A DNA stretch of 64,000 bases from Dromiciops gliroides (Eukaryota; Chordata; Mammalia; Microbiotheria; Microbiotheriidae): assembly GCF_019393635.1 (NCBI RefSeq), contig NC_057862.1, positions 411,846,169 to 411,910,168 on the forward strand. Direction: 5' to 3'. The notes under the pieces were generated by a model. That model was given only the letters and a program-made list of their open reading frames with translations. It made no database searches and was not told the DNA's origin. Positions 10,165-19,984 of this stretch are shown piece after piece (position 1 is the stretch's first letter; each line of letters starts with the position of its first letter). The position numbers were made by a program, and so were the translations under genes.

Positions 10165-10380
10165 AGGAGTTAGGAAGGTTGTGGAAAGAGTGTGGACTTG
10201 GCAGAAAGCTGGGTCTGAAGCTGATGAGTTGTGTGACCATGAGCAGGTTCTTCAGCTTCTCTTGGCCACAGTTTCCCCAGCTACAAAATGGGGATGATTC
10301 TTTTATTAACTGCCTCAGAGCTGCTGTAAGGGGAGCATTTTATAAACATTAAAGCACATATAAATGTGAGTTATTGTTGC
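10165..10380 (+). mobile_element. MIR-type SINE
   Basis: 'gagttgtgtgaccatgagca', 'cacagtttccccagctacaa', 'aatggggatgattc', then 'taaacattaaagcacatata' in MIR order. Confidence 0.75.
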
Positions 10381-10424
10381 CTTGAGATTTTGCTATATGG
10401 AGATCCATTGAAGGAATAGAGGAC

Positions 10425-10735
10425 ATTTATCTTGAAGAGGAGAAGGGTTGGAGGGGGAGGCATAAAATAGGTGTATTCAAGTATGCTGTCATATAGAAGA
10501 GAGATTAGATTTGTTCTGCTTGGCCCCAGGGGGTAGACCTAGAAACAGCAAGTGAAAGTTAATAAAGAGGCATATTTAGGCTTGATTCCAGACAAAGCTG
10601 GCCATCAAATGGAGCAAGTGGCCTGTCTGAAAACATGGGGGATTGCCCCTCTCAGGAGATATTTAAACAAAGCTTCTAAAACCACACTTTGAGTATTAAT
10701 GGAGGGGATTCTTTTTCAGGTACAGGTTGAGTTGC
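10425..10735 (+). mobile_element. L3/CR1 LINE 3' fragment
   Basis: 'attcaagtatgctgtcatat', 'agattagatttgttctgctt', 'ggccccagggggtagacct' and 'catatttaggcttgattcca' follow the order of the CR1/L3 3' coding end and UTR. Confidence 0.7.
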
Positions 10736-10835
10736 AGTCAGGCTGCATTGTACATAGGAAGCTGTATAGCAATTATGTGCTCTCACTAATGCCCCCAAAT
10801 GTCCCCTACTATTCCAACACAAAATGCCCAGCTTT

Positions 10836-11035
10836 TTAAAAATTTAATTTAATTTTTAATTTATAAAATAGCATAAGCATTGCCATAACACAGTTGAATT
10901 AAAAAAAGATGATTGCATGTGAAACTACAAATCTATTGTGTACTACTCGCTATTCCTTTTAAATACATAATAAAGCTATCATGTAACTTTCTTTTTTTCT
11001 GTTTTTTTTTTCTTCTGCCACTGATGGTAAATGGT
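10836..11035 (-). mobile_element. L1-type 3' UTR fragment
   Basis: Same block as at 6159-6573: 'taaaaaaagatgattgcatg', 'aaactacaaatctattgtgt', 'cgctattccttttaaatac', 'taaagctatcatgtaa'. Two independent copies show this is an interspersed repeat; L1 origin is inferred. Confidence 0.55.
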
Positions 11036-11149
11036 TACCACAGAACACCCTGATAGCTAATGAAATAAAACTGTGAGTGACCAAAAGGGCAATGAATGGA
11101 AATAAGCTACAGTGTATTATCTACTACAGCACACATAGCCCTTGGGTCA

Positions 11150-11285
11150 GTTTTTTGTTTGTTTATTGTTTTATTTTTTTATTTTTGTGGGGCAGTGAGG
11201 GTTAAGTGACACAGCTAGTGTCAGGTGTCTGAGGCTGGATTTGAACTCAGGTCCTCCTGAATCCACTGTGCCACCTAGTTGCCCC
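11150..11285 (-). mobile_element. WSINE1-like SINE with two internal deletions
   Basis: T-rich tail, then 'gtggggcagtgagggttaag'. It lacks 'ttgcccagggtc' before 'acacagctag', and lacks the segment between 'gaatcca' and 'ctgtgccacc'. Confidence 0.88.
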
Positions 11286-11316
11286 TACTAATAATTGCAT
11301 GCAAGATGAGACAAAA

Positions 11317-11370
11317 GATAGATAGATAGATAGATACATGTGTGTGCATGAAAATACATACATACACATG

Positions 11371-11401
<31 letters not shown>

Positions 11402-11402
11402 T
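11317..11402. repeat. (GATA)n and (AC)n microsatellites
   Basis: GATA repeats at 11317-11335 and a pure AC run at about 11376-11401, separated by a cata-rich stretch. Confidence 0.95.
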
Positions 11403-11423
11403 TACACATGCTTTGGCAGGCAG

Positions 11424-11884
11424 GCAGGGAATAAGCGTTTGTTAAGTACTTACTGGGATACAAAGACAAGCAAAATAAAAGATAGTTCTTGCCCTCAAAG
11501 AGTTTACGTTTTTACAGAATAAGACAATACATAAAGGGAGTTGAAGAGCGAAATGAAGGGGCAGAAGGTATCCTCTGGGGTCATGGCTGCAAAGTCCCCA
11601 AATCCTGGAGAGTTAGAAGCAAAGCTAGTAGGGAAATTAAGTCTGGTTGGCCTACGGCCATCTCCAAAGTAGAAGCCCTAGAAGGAACTCTTCAGTGGGA
11701 AAAGGGGGTCAACATAATGGAGGGGTGTTCCAGAGTGAAAAACCTTGGAAAGTAGGTGAGTAATCCTATAATGAGAGCAAAAGATAACAGATGGAACCCA
11801 AGTGTTCATCAATATCACAAAATATTTAAAGATGTAGAGGACCTCCCTCCATTCTACAAATAGGTTGATCCACTATGGTGGATC
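11424..11884 (-). mobile_element. L2 3' end plus unassigned sequence
   Basis: 'gcgtttgttaagtacttact' and 'cttgccctcaaagagtttac' are L2 3' end matches (11435-11515). The part from about 11530 to 11884 is not recognised; it is the left flank of the LTR. Confidence 0.5.
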
Positions 11885-12565
11885 TGATGTAGGAGGCAAA
11901 AAGGGGTTCATAGAAAAACCTAAGACCCAAGCTTTACTTCAGATATTAGCTCCAAAAGGGAGTTAGACCCCAGTTAATGGATAGCTTACAAGTCAGCATA
12001 CTAGGTTCTTGTACCCACAGAAATCAGTGCCCATAACGGGAACAGAGGGAGAAAGGCCATGATGACCTTAGACTAAATGACAAGGATATAGAAATTCTAA
12101 TGAAAATGGAGATATTTTGAAACTAGCCATGGGAATCAGAAAGAGATGTGCAAAAAAGGCCAAATTTGTCCCAGATTCACCTTATGACTTGTAAACACCA
12201 AAAACACACCTCCAAGAAAAAGGTACCCGCCTCAGGGGTTGGCTTAGGACCCAAGGAACTCCAAATTAGGATAAGCCCTCCCCTGTAACACCCCTAGGTG
12301 GAGAATATTATAATGAGAAGGACAGGCTCTCCCCTGTACCTTCAAGGTAGAGATTATTATAATGAGACTGATAATCAATTTATCCATACGATAAATATAA
12401 ATGTCTTTTCTTTCACTATTGGAGAGATACCTTTCCACTATTCTGGTTCTCTCCCCGTGGCCACCCACAGTATTGCAATAAAACTTGGGAAACCGAGTCA
12501 CTGAGTCTTGTAATTCTTTTGGGATGACTCACGATCAATTTGACCCCAAATTCTATCCCACATCA
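11885..12565 (+). mobile_element. Solo LTR of an endogenous retrovirus
   Basis: A 681 bp unit with ends TGATGTAGG and CCCACATCA, which are near-perfect inverted repeats beginning TG and ending CA. The 4 bp sequence gatc flanks it at 11881-11884 and 12566-12569 (TSD). AATAAA at 12477-12482 fixes the plus orientation and marks the R region. An internal direct repeat, 'ggctctcccctgtacc' against 'gccctcccctgtaaca' with nearby 'attattataatgaga', lies at about 12265-12370. No internal retroviral genes lie beside it, so this is a solo LTR left by LTR-LTR recombination. A 4 bp TSD is compatible with gammaretrovirus-like (class I) elements. Confidence 0.82.
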
Positions 12566-12569
12566 GATC

Positions 12570-13270
12570 TATGAGAAGGATGATAAGAATCCCACAGGAT
12601 TAGAAGGTATGGATGGTTTGCCACCTACAGCAGTGAAGAGATTACCCATGGCAATGAGATCACGTGGCCAAAAATGCATTGAAATACTATTATTAGCATC
12701 ATTATCATCTTAAATGTTATTATTTATGCTGTAGATGGAACCTGTGATTGGCTATCCAGGGCAAAGCCTGCTCCGGGCCTTAAGGTCCAAGGAATCTATA
12801 TATACCTGCCACATTTAGACACTTACTCACTCAACCTACTTTCCTCCCTTAGTCTTCCATTGTCTCAGTGTGACTCTCAGCTCTAAACAGAGGGCTAGGG
12901 AAAAAAAATATTGATGTAAGGAAGAACATGAACATGAACCTTGACTGATAGCAAGATATAAGTAGGGTGTTAAAAGACTTACCAGATCTTTTCTTCCTTT
13001 GCAAGAAATGGTCATTTATCCCTCTGAATCTCCTGGCCATTGCTGGGAAATGGAAGCACATAGCAAAGGGAAATATTTTGTTTCTGGCTCTCCTGGAAAA
13101 AAATACATTTCCCAAATGTTAACATTGGAAAGGTCACTAGGGATCTAGTACAATTTCTATTTTGTCAAAGGAGAACCTTGGCAGCCAGTGTACTCTCCAA
13201 ATTCATCAGGAAATTCCTCAACTCTACTTTGGCTGGATAAATCTTGAAAAGGATTCTGGATTTGAAGTAG
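12570..13270. other. Unassigned sequence with promoter-like motifs
   Basis: Mostly unrecognised. An inverted CCAAT box (gattggcta, about 12747-12755) and a TATA-like 'ctatatatac' (about 12796) lie about 50 bp apart. No gene or LTR boundary could be attached to them. Confidence 0.35.
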
Positions 13271-13271
13271 G

Positions 13272-13435
13272 AGGATCATAGATTTAGGGTTGGAAGAGCC
13301 CTTACAATTAACTGAGACTCAGAGAGGTAAAATGACTTCCCAGGACCACAAAGTTTGAGGTATGATTCAAACCTAGGTCTTCATGACTCCAAGTCCAGCA
13401 ATCTATCTACTATACCATGTTGACTCTCTGAAGCT
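13272..13435 (-). mobile_element. MIR/THER-type SINE
   Basis: 'tcatagatttagggttggaa', 'aactgagactcagagaggta', 'gacttcccaggaccacaaag', 'cttcatgactccaagtccag'. Reverse orientation. Confidence 0.75.
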
Positions 13436-13575
13436 GTTTTGTCATTTACTATCTAGATGACCTTGGATAGGTCACTGAGCTACTTCAGGCCTTAGCTTCC
13501 TTATCTGTAAAATGAGTGGTTGAACTTGATAACCTCGGAAGTTTCTTCCACCCCTTCATCTATGATCTTACAATT
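13436..13575 (+). mobile_element. MIR-type SINE
   Basis: 'cttggataggtcactgagct', 'cttccttatctgtaaaatga', 'gtggttgaacttgataacct' in plus orientation, directly abutting the opposite-oriented copy. Confidence 0.7.
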
Positions 13576-13639
13576 TTGTCAGATACTATCTTTGAGCCAT
13601 CACTAACCTCAGCAGCCTTAGATTGCTGGGCGATTCAGG

Positions 13640-13820
13640 CATTGCAGGATTTCAAGCTGAAAAAGTGGTCTTCTAATCCAAATTACAGAGGAGAAAACAG
13701 ACCCAAAGAGAGGAATTACCCATCCCAAGGTTCGACAAGTCTAAATTAAAGACCTGAGATTTACATTCCATCTTTTGACTTCAAATCAATTGCTCTTTCC
13801 ACTACACCAAATGGTGTCTC
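13640..13820 (-). mobile_element. MIR-type SINE, diverged
   Basis: 'attacagaggagaaaacaga', 'cccaaagagaggaattaccc', 'tgctctttccactacacc'. Reverse orientation, strongly decayed. Confidence 0.6.
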
Positions 13821-14575
13821 TTTAGGCTGTATGACCTCTAGCAGAGTAGGAGGGTGTTGTAGTCATGTTAGAGATAGGGAGAAAAGTAGCCTGGCTCTTT
13901 TTGAAGAAAGCAGGGAATAAAAAAGGAAGTACCTTCCATGCTAAAATTTATGAATCTAACAGTTCCCAATCTGAGACTAGGCAAGAGTAGACAACCAATT
14001 ACAGGGGAAATTAGGTGTCAAGTGCATCTCCATGGAATTCTTCAGATGCACACTTATGGGTTTCTTCTCTTCCTAATCTAAGCCATAGTTTCCTTAAGGG
14101 AACTTTGAACCTTCCTTCATTGCTGGGTCGCCCTCCTAACAAGGTGTGAACTGGGAACAAAAGATGAGCAATGCATCTCTTAACCCTTCTGTTTGAAAAG
14201 ATGAGCTCATGGATCCTGGGATCTATTGGAGATTGGGGGCAGTGATATGACACCAAAGTCATTTTCTTCTTGTCATACCAGTATTACTTTATGGCCTTTT
14301 GGTGTTGGCAAGAGAATTTTTGCAGATGAATCAAGCTTCCGAAGTTGAGATGTCTTACAGTGTTCCCTCTATGGGAGGCTAGGATATATGGAAGCATCTA
14401 TCAAGCTAGCAACTTGTCCCTTCATGACAGAGAGCTGAAAAGTCAGGGAAAATGCTAGCATAGTAGCACTAACTTCTACAATGGCTGAGAATAGATGGAC
14501 AACTCTTGGGTTGCCAGCATGGAATCCGTAAAAAATAAGAAAGTTTTCTCCAAGGGAGGAAGATTTACATAGAGT
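13821..14575. other. Unassigned unique sequence
   Basis: No repeat family or coding signal recognised. Confidence 0.4.
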
Positions 14576-14655
14576 AATTATACAGACCCAGGTTCAAGTC
14601 CCACTTTTGACATATAGAGGTTTTGTGACCCTGGACAAGTCACACTCTTGGCTAC
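14576..14655 (+). mobile_element. MIR-type SINE fragment
   Basis: 'gacccaggttcaagtcccac' and 'ttttgtgaccctggacaagt' are the CORE section only. Confidence 0.55.
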
Positions 14656-14864
14656 TTTTATAATTAGCAGAATAGGTGCTAAATCAATAGAAGGAGTTTC
14701 TCAATGGGGGCTCCATACACTGATGGAATTGCAGGTCCCGTCCAAAATCATACAACTCCAGTGGGGAAGTTGTTCAACCCTGATGTCTCCCTCTCACAAA
14801 AGATTCCCCTTTCCTTTCCTTGATAGTCATATGAAGTAGCTGTTTAAAGCTTCATGTGTTCAGC

Positions 14865-15085
14865 TCGTAAGGTTTTAATGTGCTGTACATGTTATTTCAT
14901 CTATTCCTCACATCAACCACAAGAGGTAAGTTCTATTATTATCCCCCTTTTTCACAGATGAGAAAACTGAGGCTGAGCAAGATCAAATGGCTTGCTCAGG
15001 GTCACACAGCTAGGAAATGTCTGAGGTAGCATGTGAACTTAGGTCCTCCTGAATCCAAGTCCAACATTCCATCCAATCTTCCACT
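14865..15085 (-). mobile_element. MIR/THER-type SINE
   Basis: 'gtgctgtacatgttatttca', 'cacagatgagaaaactgagg', 'ctcagggtcacacagctagg', 'taggtcctcctgaatccaag'. Well preserved and reverse-oriented. Confidence 0.85.
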
Positions 15086-15190
15086 AGAAAGGAAGTTAGA
15101 GATTACCTCATCCAACCCTGAATTTTACAGGAAAAGAAGCAGATCCAGAGAGTGAATTGTTTTGTTCAAGGTCCGTACTAGAAAGTGACT
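15086..15190 (-). mobile_element. MIR/THER-type SINE fragment
   Basis: 'aggaagttagagattacctc', 'atccaaccctgaattttaca', then 'agcagatccagagagtgaat'. A second reverse copy directly adjoins the one to the left. Confidence 0.6.
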
Positions 15191-15194
15191 ATTG

Positions 15195-15315
15195 ACTAAT
15201 AGTTAAACCAATCAACCAAGTTGGCCCTAAACACCCACCATGTACTCACACTGTGATAGGTACTATTCAGAAGGCAGATGAAAGCATGACTTTAACCCTC
15301 AGTTAGTTTATATTG
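15195..15315 (-). mobile_element. L2 3' end fragment, diverged
   Basis: 'accatgtactcacactgtga', 'ggtactattcagaaggcaga' and 'tttaaccctcagttagttta' fit a degraded reverse L2 3' end. Confidence 0.4.
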
Positions 15316-15317
15316 TT

Positions 15318-15520
15318 AGAGGCAGTGCTGTTCAGTGGAAAGAATGCCAGATTTAGAGCCAAAGTTCCTTAATTCAAATCCCAAACTCATCACTTGCTAC
15401 CTATGTGATCCTGGTCAAATGAATTAATTTCTCTGGATCTCAAATTCCTGATTTTTAAAAGAGGAGGGCTGCGTTACATAACCTCCAAGGTCCTTTTCAG
15501 TTCCAAACTTATTTTTCTGT
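15318..15520 (+). mobile_element. MIR-type SINE
   Basis: Head 'cagtgctgttcagtggaaag', 'ccttaattcaaatcccaaac', 'tacctatgtgatcctggtca', then 'ttctctggatctcaaattc' and 'ctccaaggtccttttcagtt'. Near full length. Confidence 0.78.
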
Positions 15521-16004
15521 TATAGGAGAGCAAAGGTAACATATGTCAAATACTTAAAGTCTTTAAACTCTTTGAATTCAAAGAGTATGTTTTATTGGGT
15601 ATAGTATTTGCCTAGTACATGAATCAGATAGTCAATACTTGTGTGATCATTCAATATATGTGAAAGCACTGTTAGACTTTTTCCAGGTGAATAAAGTACT
15701 CTGTATATTAGTGTAGGGCACAGTATGGAATTCAAGATGGCTCCCCAATAATTGATCATGATGAACACTAAAATGACTATGTGGTATTTGATATTTAATT
15801 CAAATGAACAAAAATTGATTAAGGGCTGGTACTGTGTTGTCCTTGGAGGGTGATACGTAAGGAGGGGAATATGACAAGTCCCTCACAGAGCTCCTGGGCT
15901 AGCAGTAGAAATAAGACATAGTCAAGGCAGAATGTTTGTGTGACTCTGAAGACATGATCACTATCCGCTAAGTTACCTTTTTTTTTTCAATTAAAAACAA
16001 TACT
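15521..16004. other. Unassigned unique sequence
   Basis: No recognised repeat or gene. Confidence 0.4.
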
Positions 16005-16282
16005 TATGACAATAATAATTATAATTTATATAGTGTCTTAAGGTTTACTGAGCACTTTACAAATATTATCTCATTTTATCCCTACAACAACTTTGGGAAT
16101 TAGGTGCTATTATCGTCCTCATTTTATAGTTGAGGAAAAAGAGGGAGAGAGAAGTTAGGTGACTTGTCCAATGTCACACAACTAATAATTGTTTGAGGTT
16201 GGATTTTCAAATAAAATCAAATCAGGTCTTCCTGACTCCAGAACTAGTACTCTTACCTGTTAGGCTATGTAGCTGCCTCAGA
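16005..16282 (-). mobile_element. MIR/THER-type SINE, near full length
   Basis: 'atttatatagtgtcttaagg', 'gcactttacaaatattatct', 'ggaattaggtgctattatcg', 'gacttgtccaatgtcacaca', ending 'ctatgtagctgcctca'. Reverse orientation, about 278 bp. Confidence 0.85.
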
Positions 16283-16696
16283 ATTTCATATATTCTAATA
16301 ATGTGGTCAGGAGGATGGATAAGAGATGGAAATCAAAGAGAAGGGCAATAATTCAAGCACAATGCATCCTTTCAACATTTCACTCACTATTCCACTGCCA
16401 GTGAATCACTATAGGCACCTGTCACTCCCAACCCCCTAGTCTTAAGAGGAGGAGAAATATATCCTAAAAGTAGTCCAGGAATGTCCTCTAAAACTATACT
16501 ATTCAAAGTTCTTCTCTCTCTTTCAAGCAGCCCTCCTAACAACTGGGCTAGCTCTGGTTTCCTCTCTGGCCAACACAAGGAATTTGCTATGCTAATGAAA
16601 TCAAAAGTCTCGTGCTGATCTTTAGCCTAAACACAATGATTAAAAATCAGAGACTAGGAGGAAAACTAATAGATAAAAAGAAGAGCTCTCTTCCAG
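16283..16696. other. Unassigned unique sequence
   Basis: No recognised repeat or gene. It forms the left flank of the L1 5' end. Confidence 0.4.
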
Positions 16697-17875
16697 GGTG
16701 GAGCCAAGATGGCAGAGGAAAGGCAGTGAGCTCCCAAACTCATGACATGATCGCTCCAAAAACATCCAAATAACGCCATAGGAAAATGCCCGGAGCAGCA
16801 AAACTCACAGAAGAATGTGCTGAAATCATCTTCTAACCAAGAACAGCTTGGAAGGTAAGAAGGAGGGAGCTGCTGTGCTAATACAGGAGTCAAGCCCAAC
16901 CCCACAGTCACCCTGACATAGATCCAGTCTCAGGAAGTCCTCACCAGAGAAGGAGACCCCCCAGAGCCTCTGAATCAGCTGAAGCACCAGTGTCGTCTGG
17001 AACTAAGCTCACAGTCTGGTGAGTGGGCTGAGCCCTGGGCAGGGGAGAGACTATAGGGGTCCATGCTGGTACTAAGGCAGAACTTGGATTTTACACCCCT
17101 ACTGAGAACCAGGAGGTAGGCTTGAGTAGAAGTGGCCCAGATTGGGGAGGGGCACAGGCTCTTCAGAGCTAACAACCACAACACACAAAGCTGGTTGATT
17201 AGCAAGTTGGTCTGGGGTCATCTAGGACCAGGAAACAGGCCGGGTGAGGGAGGAACCTGATTCTCCTTAAATCATACCACCTGGGACTTCTTAAGCTTGG
17301 GATACTGCAGCCTGGAAACAGTGCCCCACTTTAAGGAGCTAAAAGTCTAGTAAAAGAAAGGCAAGATGAGCCAACAGAGAAAGGTGAAGACCATAGAAAG
17401 TTTCTTCAGTAACAAGGAAGACCAAAGGGCACCCTCAGAGGAAGATGTCAACATCAGGGCCCCTATATCTAAAGCTTCCAAGAAAAAATACGAATTGGTC
17501 TCGGGCCATAGAGGTGCTCAAAAAGGACTTTGAAGATAAAATTAGAGAGATAGAGGAAAAAATGGAAAGAGAAATGAGGGTGATGCAGGAAAGACATGAG
17601 AAAAAAGTCAACAGCTTGAAAAGTCAAATGGAAAAGGAGGTACAAAAGCTCTCTGATGAAAATAATTGCCTAAGAATTAGGACTGAACAAATAGAAGCCA
17701 GTGACTTTATGAGAAACCAAGACACAATAAAGAAAATCCAAATGAATAAAAAAATAGAGGGCAATGTGAAATCTTCTGGGAAAAACTGCCGACCTAGAAA
17801 ATAGGTCCAGGAGAGATAATTTGAAAATTATTGGTCTACCTGAAAAATCAGAGACTACCCTTACCACAGAGTAGA
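16697..17875 (+). mobile_element. L1 LINE 5' end: 5' UTR and partial ORF1
   Basis: Opens with 'ggtggagccaagatggcaga', the typical start of marsupial L1. About 670 bp of 5' UTR precedes the ORF1 start. The copy stops inside ORF1, and no ORF2, 3' UTR or poly-A follows. LINEs normally lose the 5' end, so this is a 5'-complete, 3'-deleted copy. No TSD was found. Confidence 0.85.
17366..17875 (+). pseudogene. L1 ORF1 (RNA-binding chaperone), frameshifted and truncated
   Basis: ORF1p is the trimeric L1 nucleic-acid-binding protein. The ATG at 17366 opens MSQQRKVKTIESFFSNK. One extra A in an A run near 17485 shifts the frame: the plus-one frame continues NTNWSRAIEVLKKDFED into a long heptad-rich coiled coil (about 17520-17730, rich in E, K, R and L). 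A second shift near 17775 leads to 'TADLENRSRRDNLKIIGLPE', the conserved start of the RNA-binding domain. The copy then ends at a stop near 17873, so most of the RRM and the C-terminal domain are missing. Not functional. Confidence 0.88.
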
Positions 17876-18242
17876 CTAGGAATAGCATCATTTATTTATA
17901 AGTTGGAACAAAATTCATGAGAAGGGAGAAAATCTCCCTGTAAGTCTCCATGTCGGCCAAGTCATAATTGTTACTGTCACCACCTCTGTCATCATCATAA
18001 TGATAACTCTTCAATAATTTAAGGATGCATGTTTTCAATATGGGCACCCCCTTCACTTATGCAGATCACAACCCTCTACAACTCAGTAGATGGTCTTTGT
18101 AAGGTGCTAAATAGAAAAAACAACATTTGCATTCTACAAGAAAATGCTAGGAAAAGACAACATTTAACTTTCCACCATCTGCTAGGGGAGGAGGATTTGA
18201 CCTTTTAAGTGCATTTTAAAACAGTTCAGTGCAGCTTTCTTG
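17876..18242. other. Unassigned sequence
   Basis: No clear family. 'caatatgggcacccccttca' and 'gcagatcacaaccctctaca' at 18037-18080 resemble a segment at 19203-19240 and may mark an unclassified repeat. Confidence 0.35.
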
Positions 18243-18450
18243 TGAGGCAACATGGTATAGGTGAAAGAATTCTGCATCTGGAAATGGAGGATCTGGGTTC
18301 AAATGCTAGTTCTGCCACTCATTACCTATGCGACCTTGGATAACTCATTTAACTTCTCTGGGCTTCGATTTCCTCCTTTGTAAAATGAGGGAGCTGGATT
18401 ATCTGACCTCTGAGGTCAGGATAGCTCTTTATCTTTGGTTCTATGGTCCC
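18243..18450 (+). mobile_element. MIR-type SINE, near full length
   Basis: 'ggcaacatggtataggtgaa' head, 'atctgggttcaaatgctagt', 'ctctgggcttcgatttcctc', 'ttgtaaaatgagggagctgg'. Confidence 0.85.
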
Positions 18451-18487
18451 TGGTATCCATAGACTGAGCATTTATGGAGTCCGATTA

Positions 18488-18622
18488 TCATAAGATTTAG
18501 AACAGGAAGGGACTTCAGAGGCCATCTTGTCCATCTTCCTAATTTTATACCTGGGAAAATGGTATAGAGAAGCAAGGAAACTTGCACATGATGGCACACC
18601 AGGGTCCAAATCCTGCCTCTTA
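18488..18622 (-). mobile_element. MIR/THER-type SINE fragment
   Basis: 'agatttagaacaggaaggga', 'cttcagaggccatcttgtcc', 'cacaccagggtccaaatcct'. Reverse orientation. Confidence 0.65.
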
Positions 18623-18624
18623 AT

Positions 18625-18710
18625 AACATTTAACACTGTGTGACCTTAGGCAAATCACTTAACATTTCTCGGCTTCAGTTTGCTTGTGTAAAATATAGGA
18701 AGTTAGACTC
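18625..18710 (+). mobile_element. MIR-type SINE fragment
   Basis: 'actgtgtgaccttaggcaaa', 'cacttaacatttctcggctt', 'cagtttgcttgtgtaaaata'. Confidence 0.65.
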
Positions 18711-18794
18711 AAAGACTCCTAAGGAAGCAGAGTCAGAATTCAAATTCATGTCTTTGAATTCCAAATTTGGTGCTTATTTCACTATGTCATTTCT

Positions 18795-18957
18795 TTTTCT
18801 TTTTCTTTTCTTTTCTTTTTTTTTTTGCGAGGCAATGAGGGTTAAGCGACTTGCCCAGGGTCACACAGTAAGTGTCAAGTGTCTGAGGCTGGATTTGAAT
18901 TCAGGTCCTCCTAAATCCAGGGCCAGTGCTTTATCCTCTGTGCCATCTAGCTGCCCC
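18795..18957 (-). mobile_element. WSINE1-like SINE
   Basis: (CTTTT)n-like tail at 18795-18826, then a full reverse body. TSD is cactatgtcatttct (from 18780) against caccatgccatttct (from 18960). Confidence 0.93.
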
Positions 18958-19039
18958 CCTCACCATGCCATTTCTAAGCTGCCATCAGGAACTGTAACTA
19001 GAGAAAGAATAGGTATATGGTTCAGGGCCTGAAATTTGA

Positions 19040-19620
19040 TTTCAGGACACTAAAAATGCATGCATGGGAAATCACTAGACTACGCTCTTAGGTAGCACCT
19101 GGGATTATAAATAGATAATAAGTCTGAAACATGTATCATTCCTAGGTGGCATTGCATTTTAGAAGTTATATTTCTATACCTCAAGGATCAGGGATTTTGT
19201 CAGGGTGGGCACTCCTGTCACTGACACACATCAAAACACCTCTATGCCTGTTTTTGATGATATTTCTGAATTGCTATTGCTGAAAAAAACGTTACTCTGG
19301 CTAACTTGGTGATCAACCTTGCTAAACTAAGGAAGTTAGCAGAGCTAACCGTTCCAAACTGATCCCCTGATGACACCCTCTCTGTCCCCCATTCAACACC
19401 CTTTCACTTAAGAAAAGGAAAAACAAAGGTTAAAAAAACCCACAACACTATCACTCCTGGTTGCTAGCTAGGCACATGGGTCTGAGACTGAGAATGGAGA
19501 GCTCTATTAACTGTTTGCAGGCCTGGTGGTGTGGATGCTGTGTTGGGTATAGGGCTGCCTCCAAAGAAACCTCCCCTCCATCCCATCCTACAGAAACCTG
19601 CCTTGATAAAGAAAAGCACT
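19040..19620. other. Unassigned unique sequence
   Basis: No recognised gene or repeat apart from the short similarity at 19203-19240 to 18037-18080. Confidence 0.35.
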
Positions 19621-19622
19621 TA

Positions 19623-19770
19623 GGGGCAGCTAGATGGCACAGTGGATAAAGCACTGGCCCTGGATTCAGGAGATCCTGAGTTCGAATCTGGCCTCAGACA
19701 CTTGGCATTTACTACCTGTGTGACCCTGGGCAAGTCACTTAACCCTAATTGCCTCACAAAAAAAAAAAAA
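19623..19770 (+). mobile_element. WSINE1-like SINE
   Basis: Full-length with an A15 tail. TSD aagaaaagcactta (19609-19622) against aaagaaagcactta (from about 19771). Confidence 0.94.
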
Positions 19771-19803
19771 AAAGAAAGCACTTAGCAAAACATACTGATA
19801 CAA

Positions 19804-19968
19804 GGGGCAGCTAGGTGGCACAGTGGCTAGAGCACCGGTCCTGGAGTCAGGAGGACCTGAGTTCAAATCCAACCTCAGACACTTAATACTTACTAGCTGT
19901 GTGACCCTGGGCAAGTCACTTAACCCCAATTGCCTCACTAAAAACAAAACAAAACAAAACAAAAACCC
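19804..19968 (+). mobile_element. WSINE1-like SINE
   Basis: Full-length with an (AAAAC)n tail at about 19940-19965. TSD aacatactgataca ends near 19802 and recurs from 19970. It lies in tandem with the copy ending 34 bp to its left, but each has its own TSD, so these are two insertions and not a duplication. Confidence 0.94.
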
Positions 19969-19984
19969 AACATACTGATACAGT

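Noticed and set aside
19623..19968. Tandem duplication of one SINE
   Set aside because: Each copy has its own distinct TSD and tail type, so they are two insertions.
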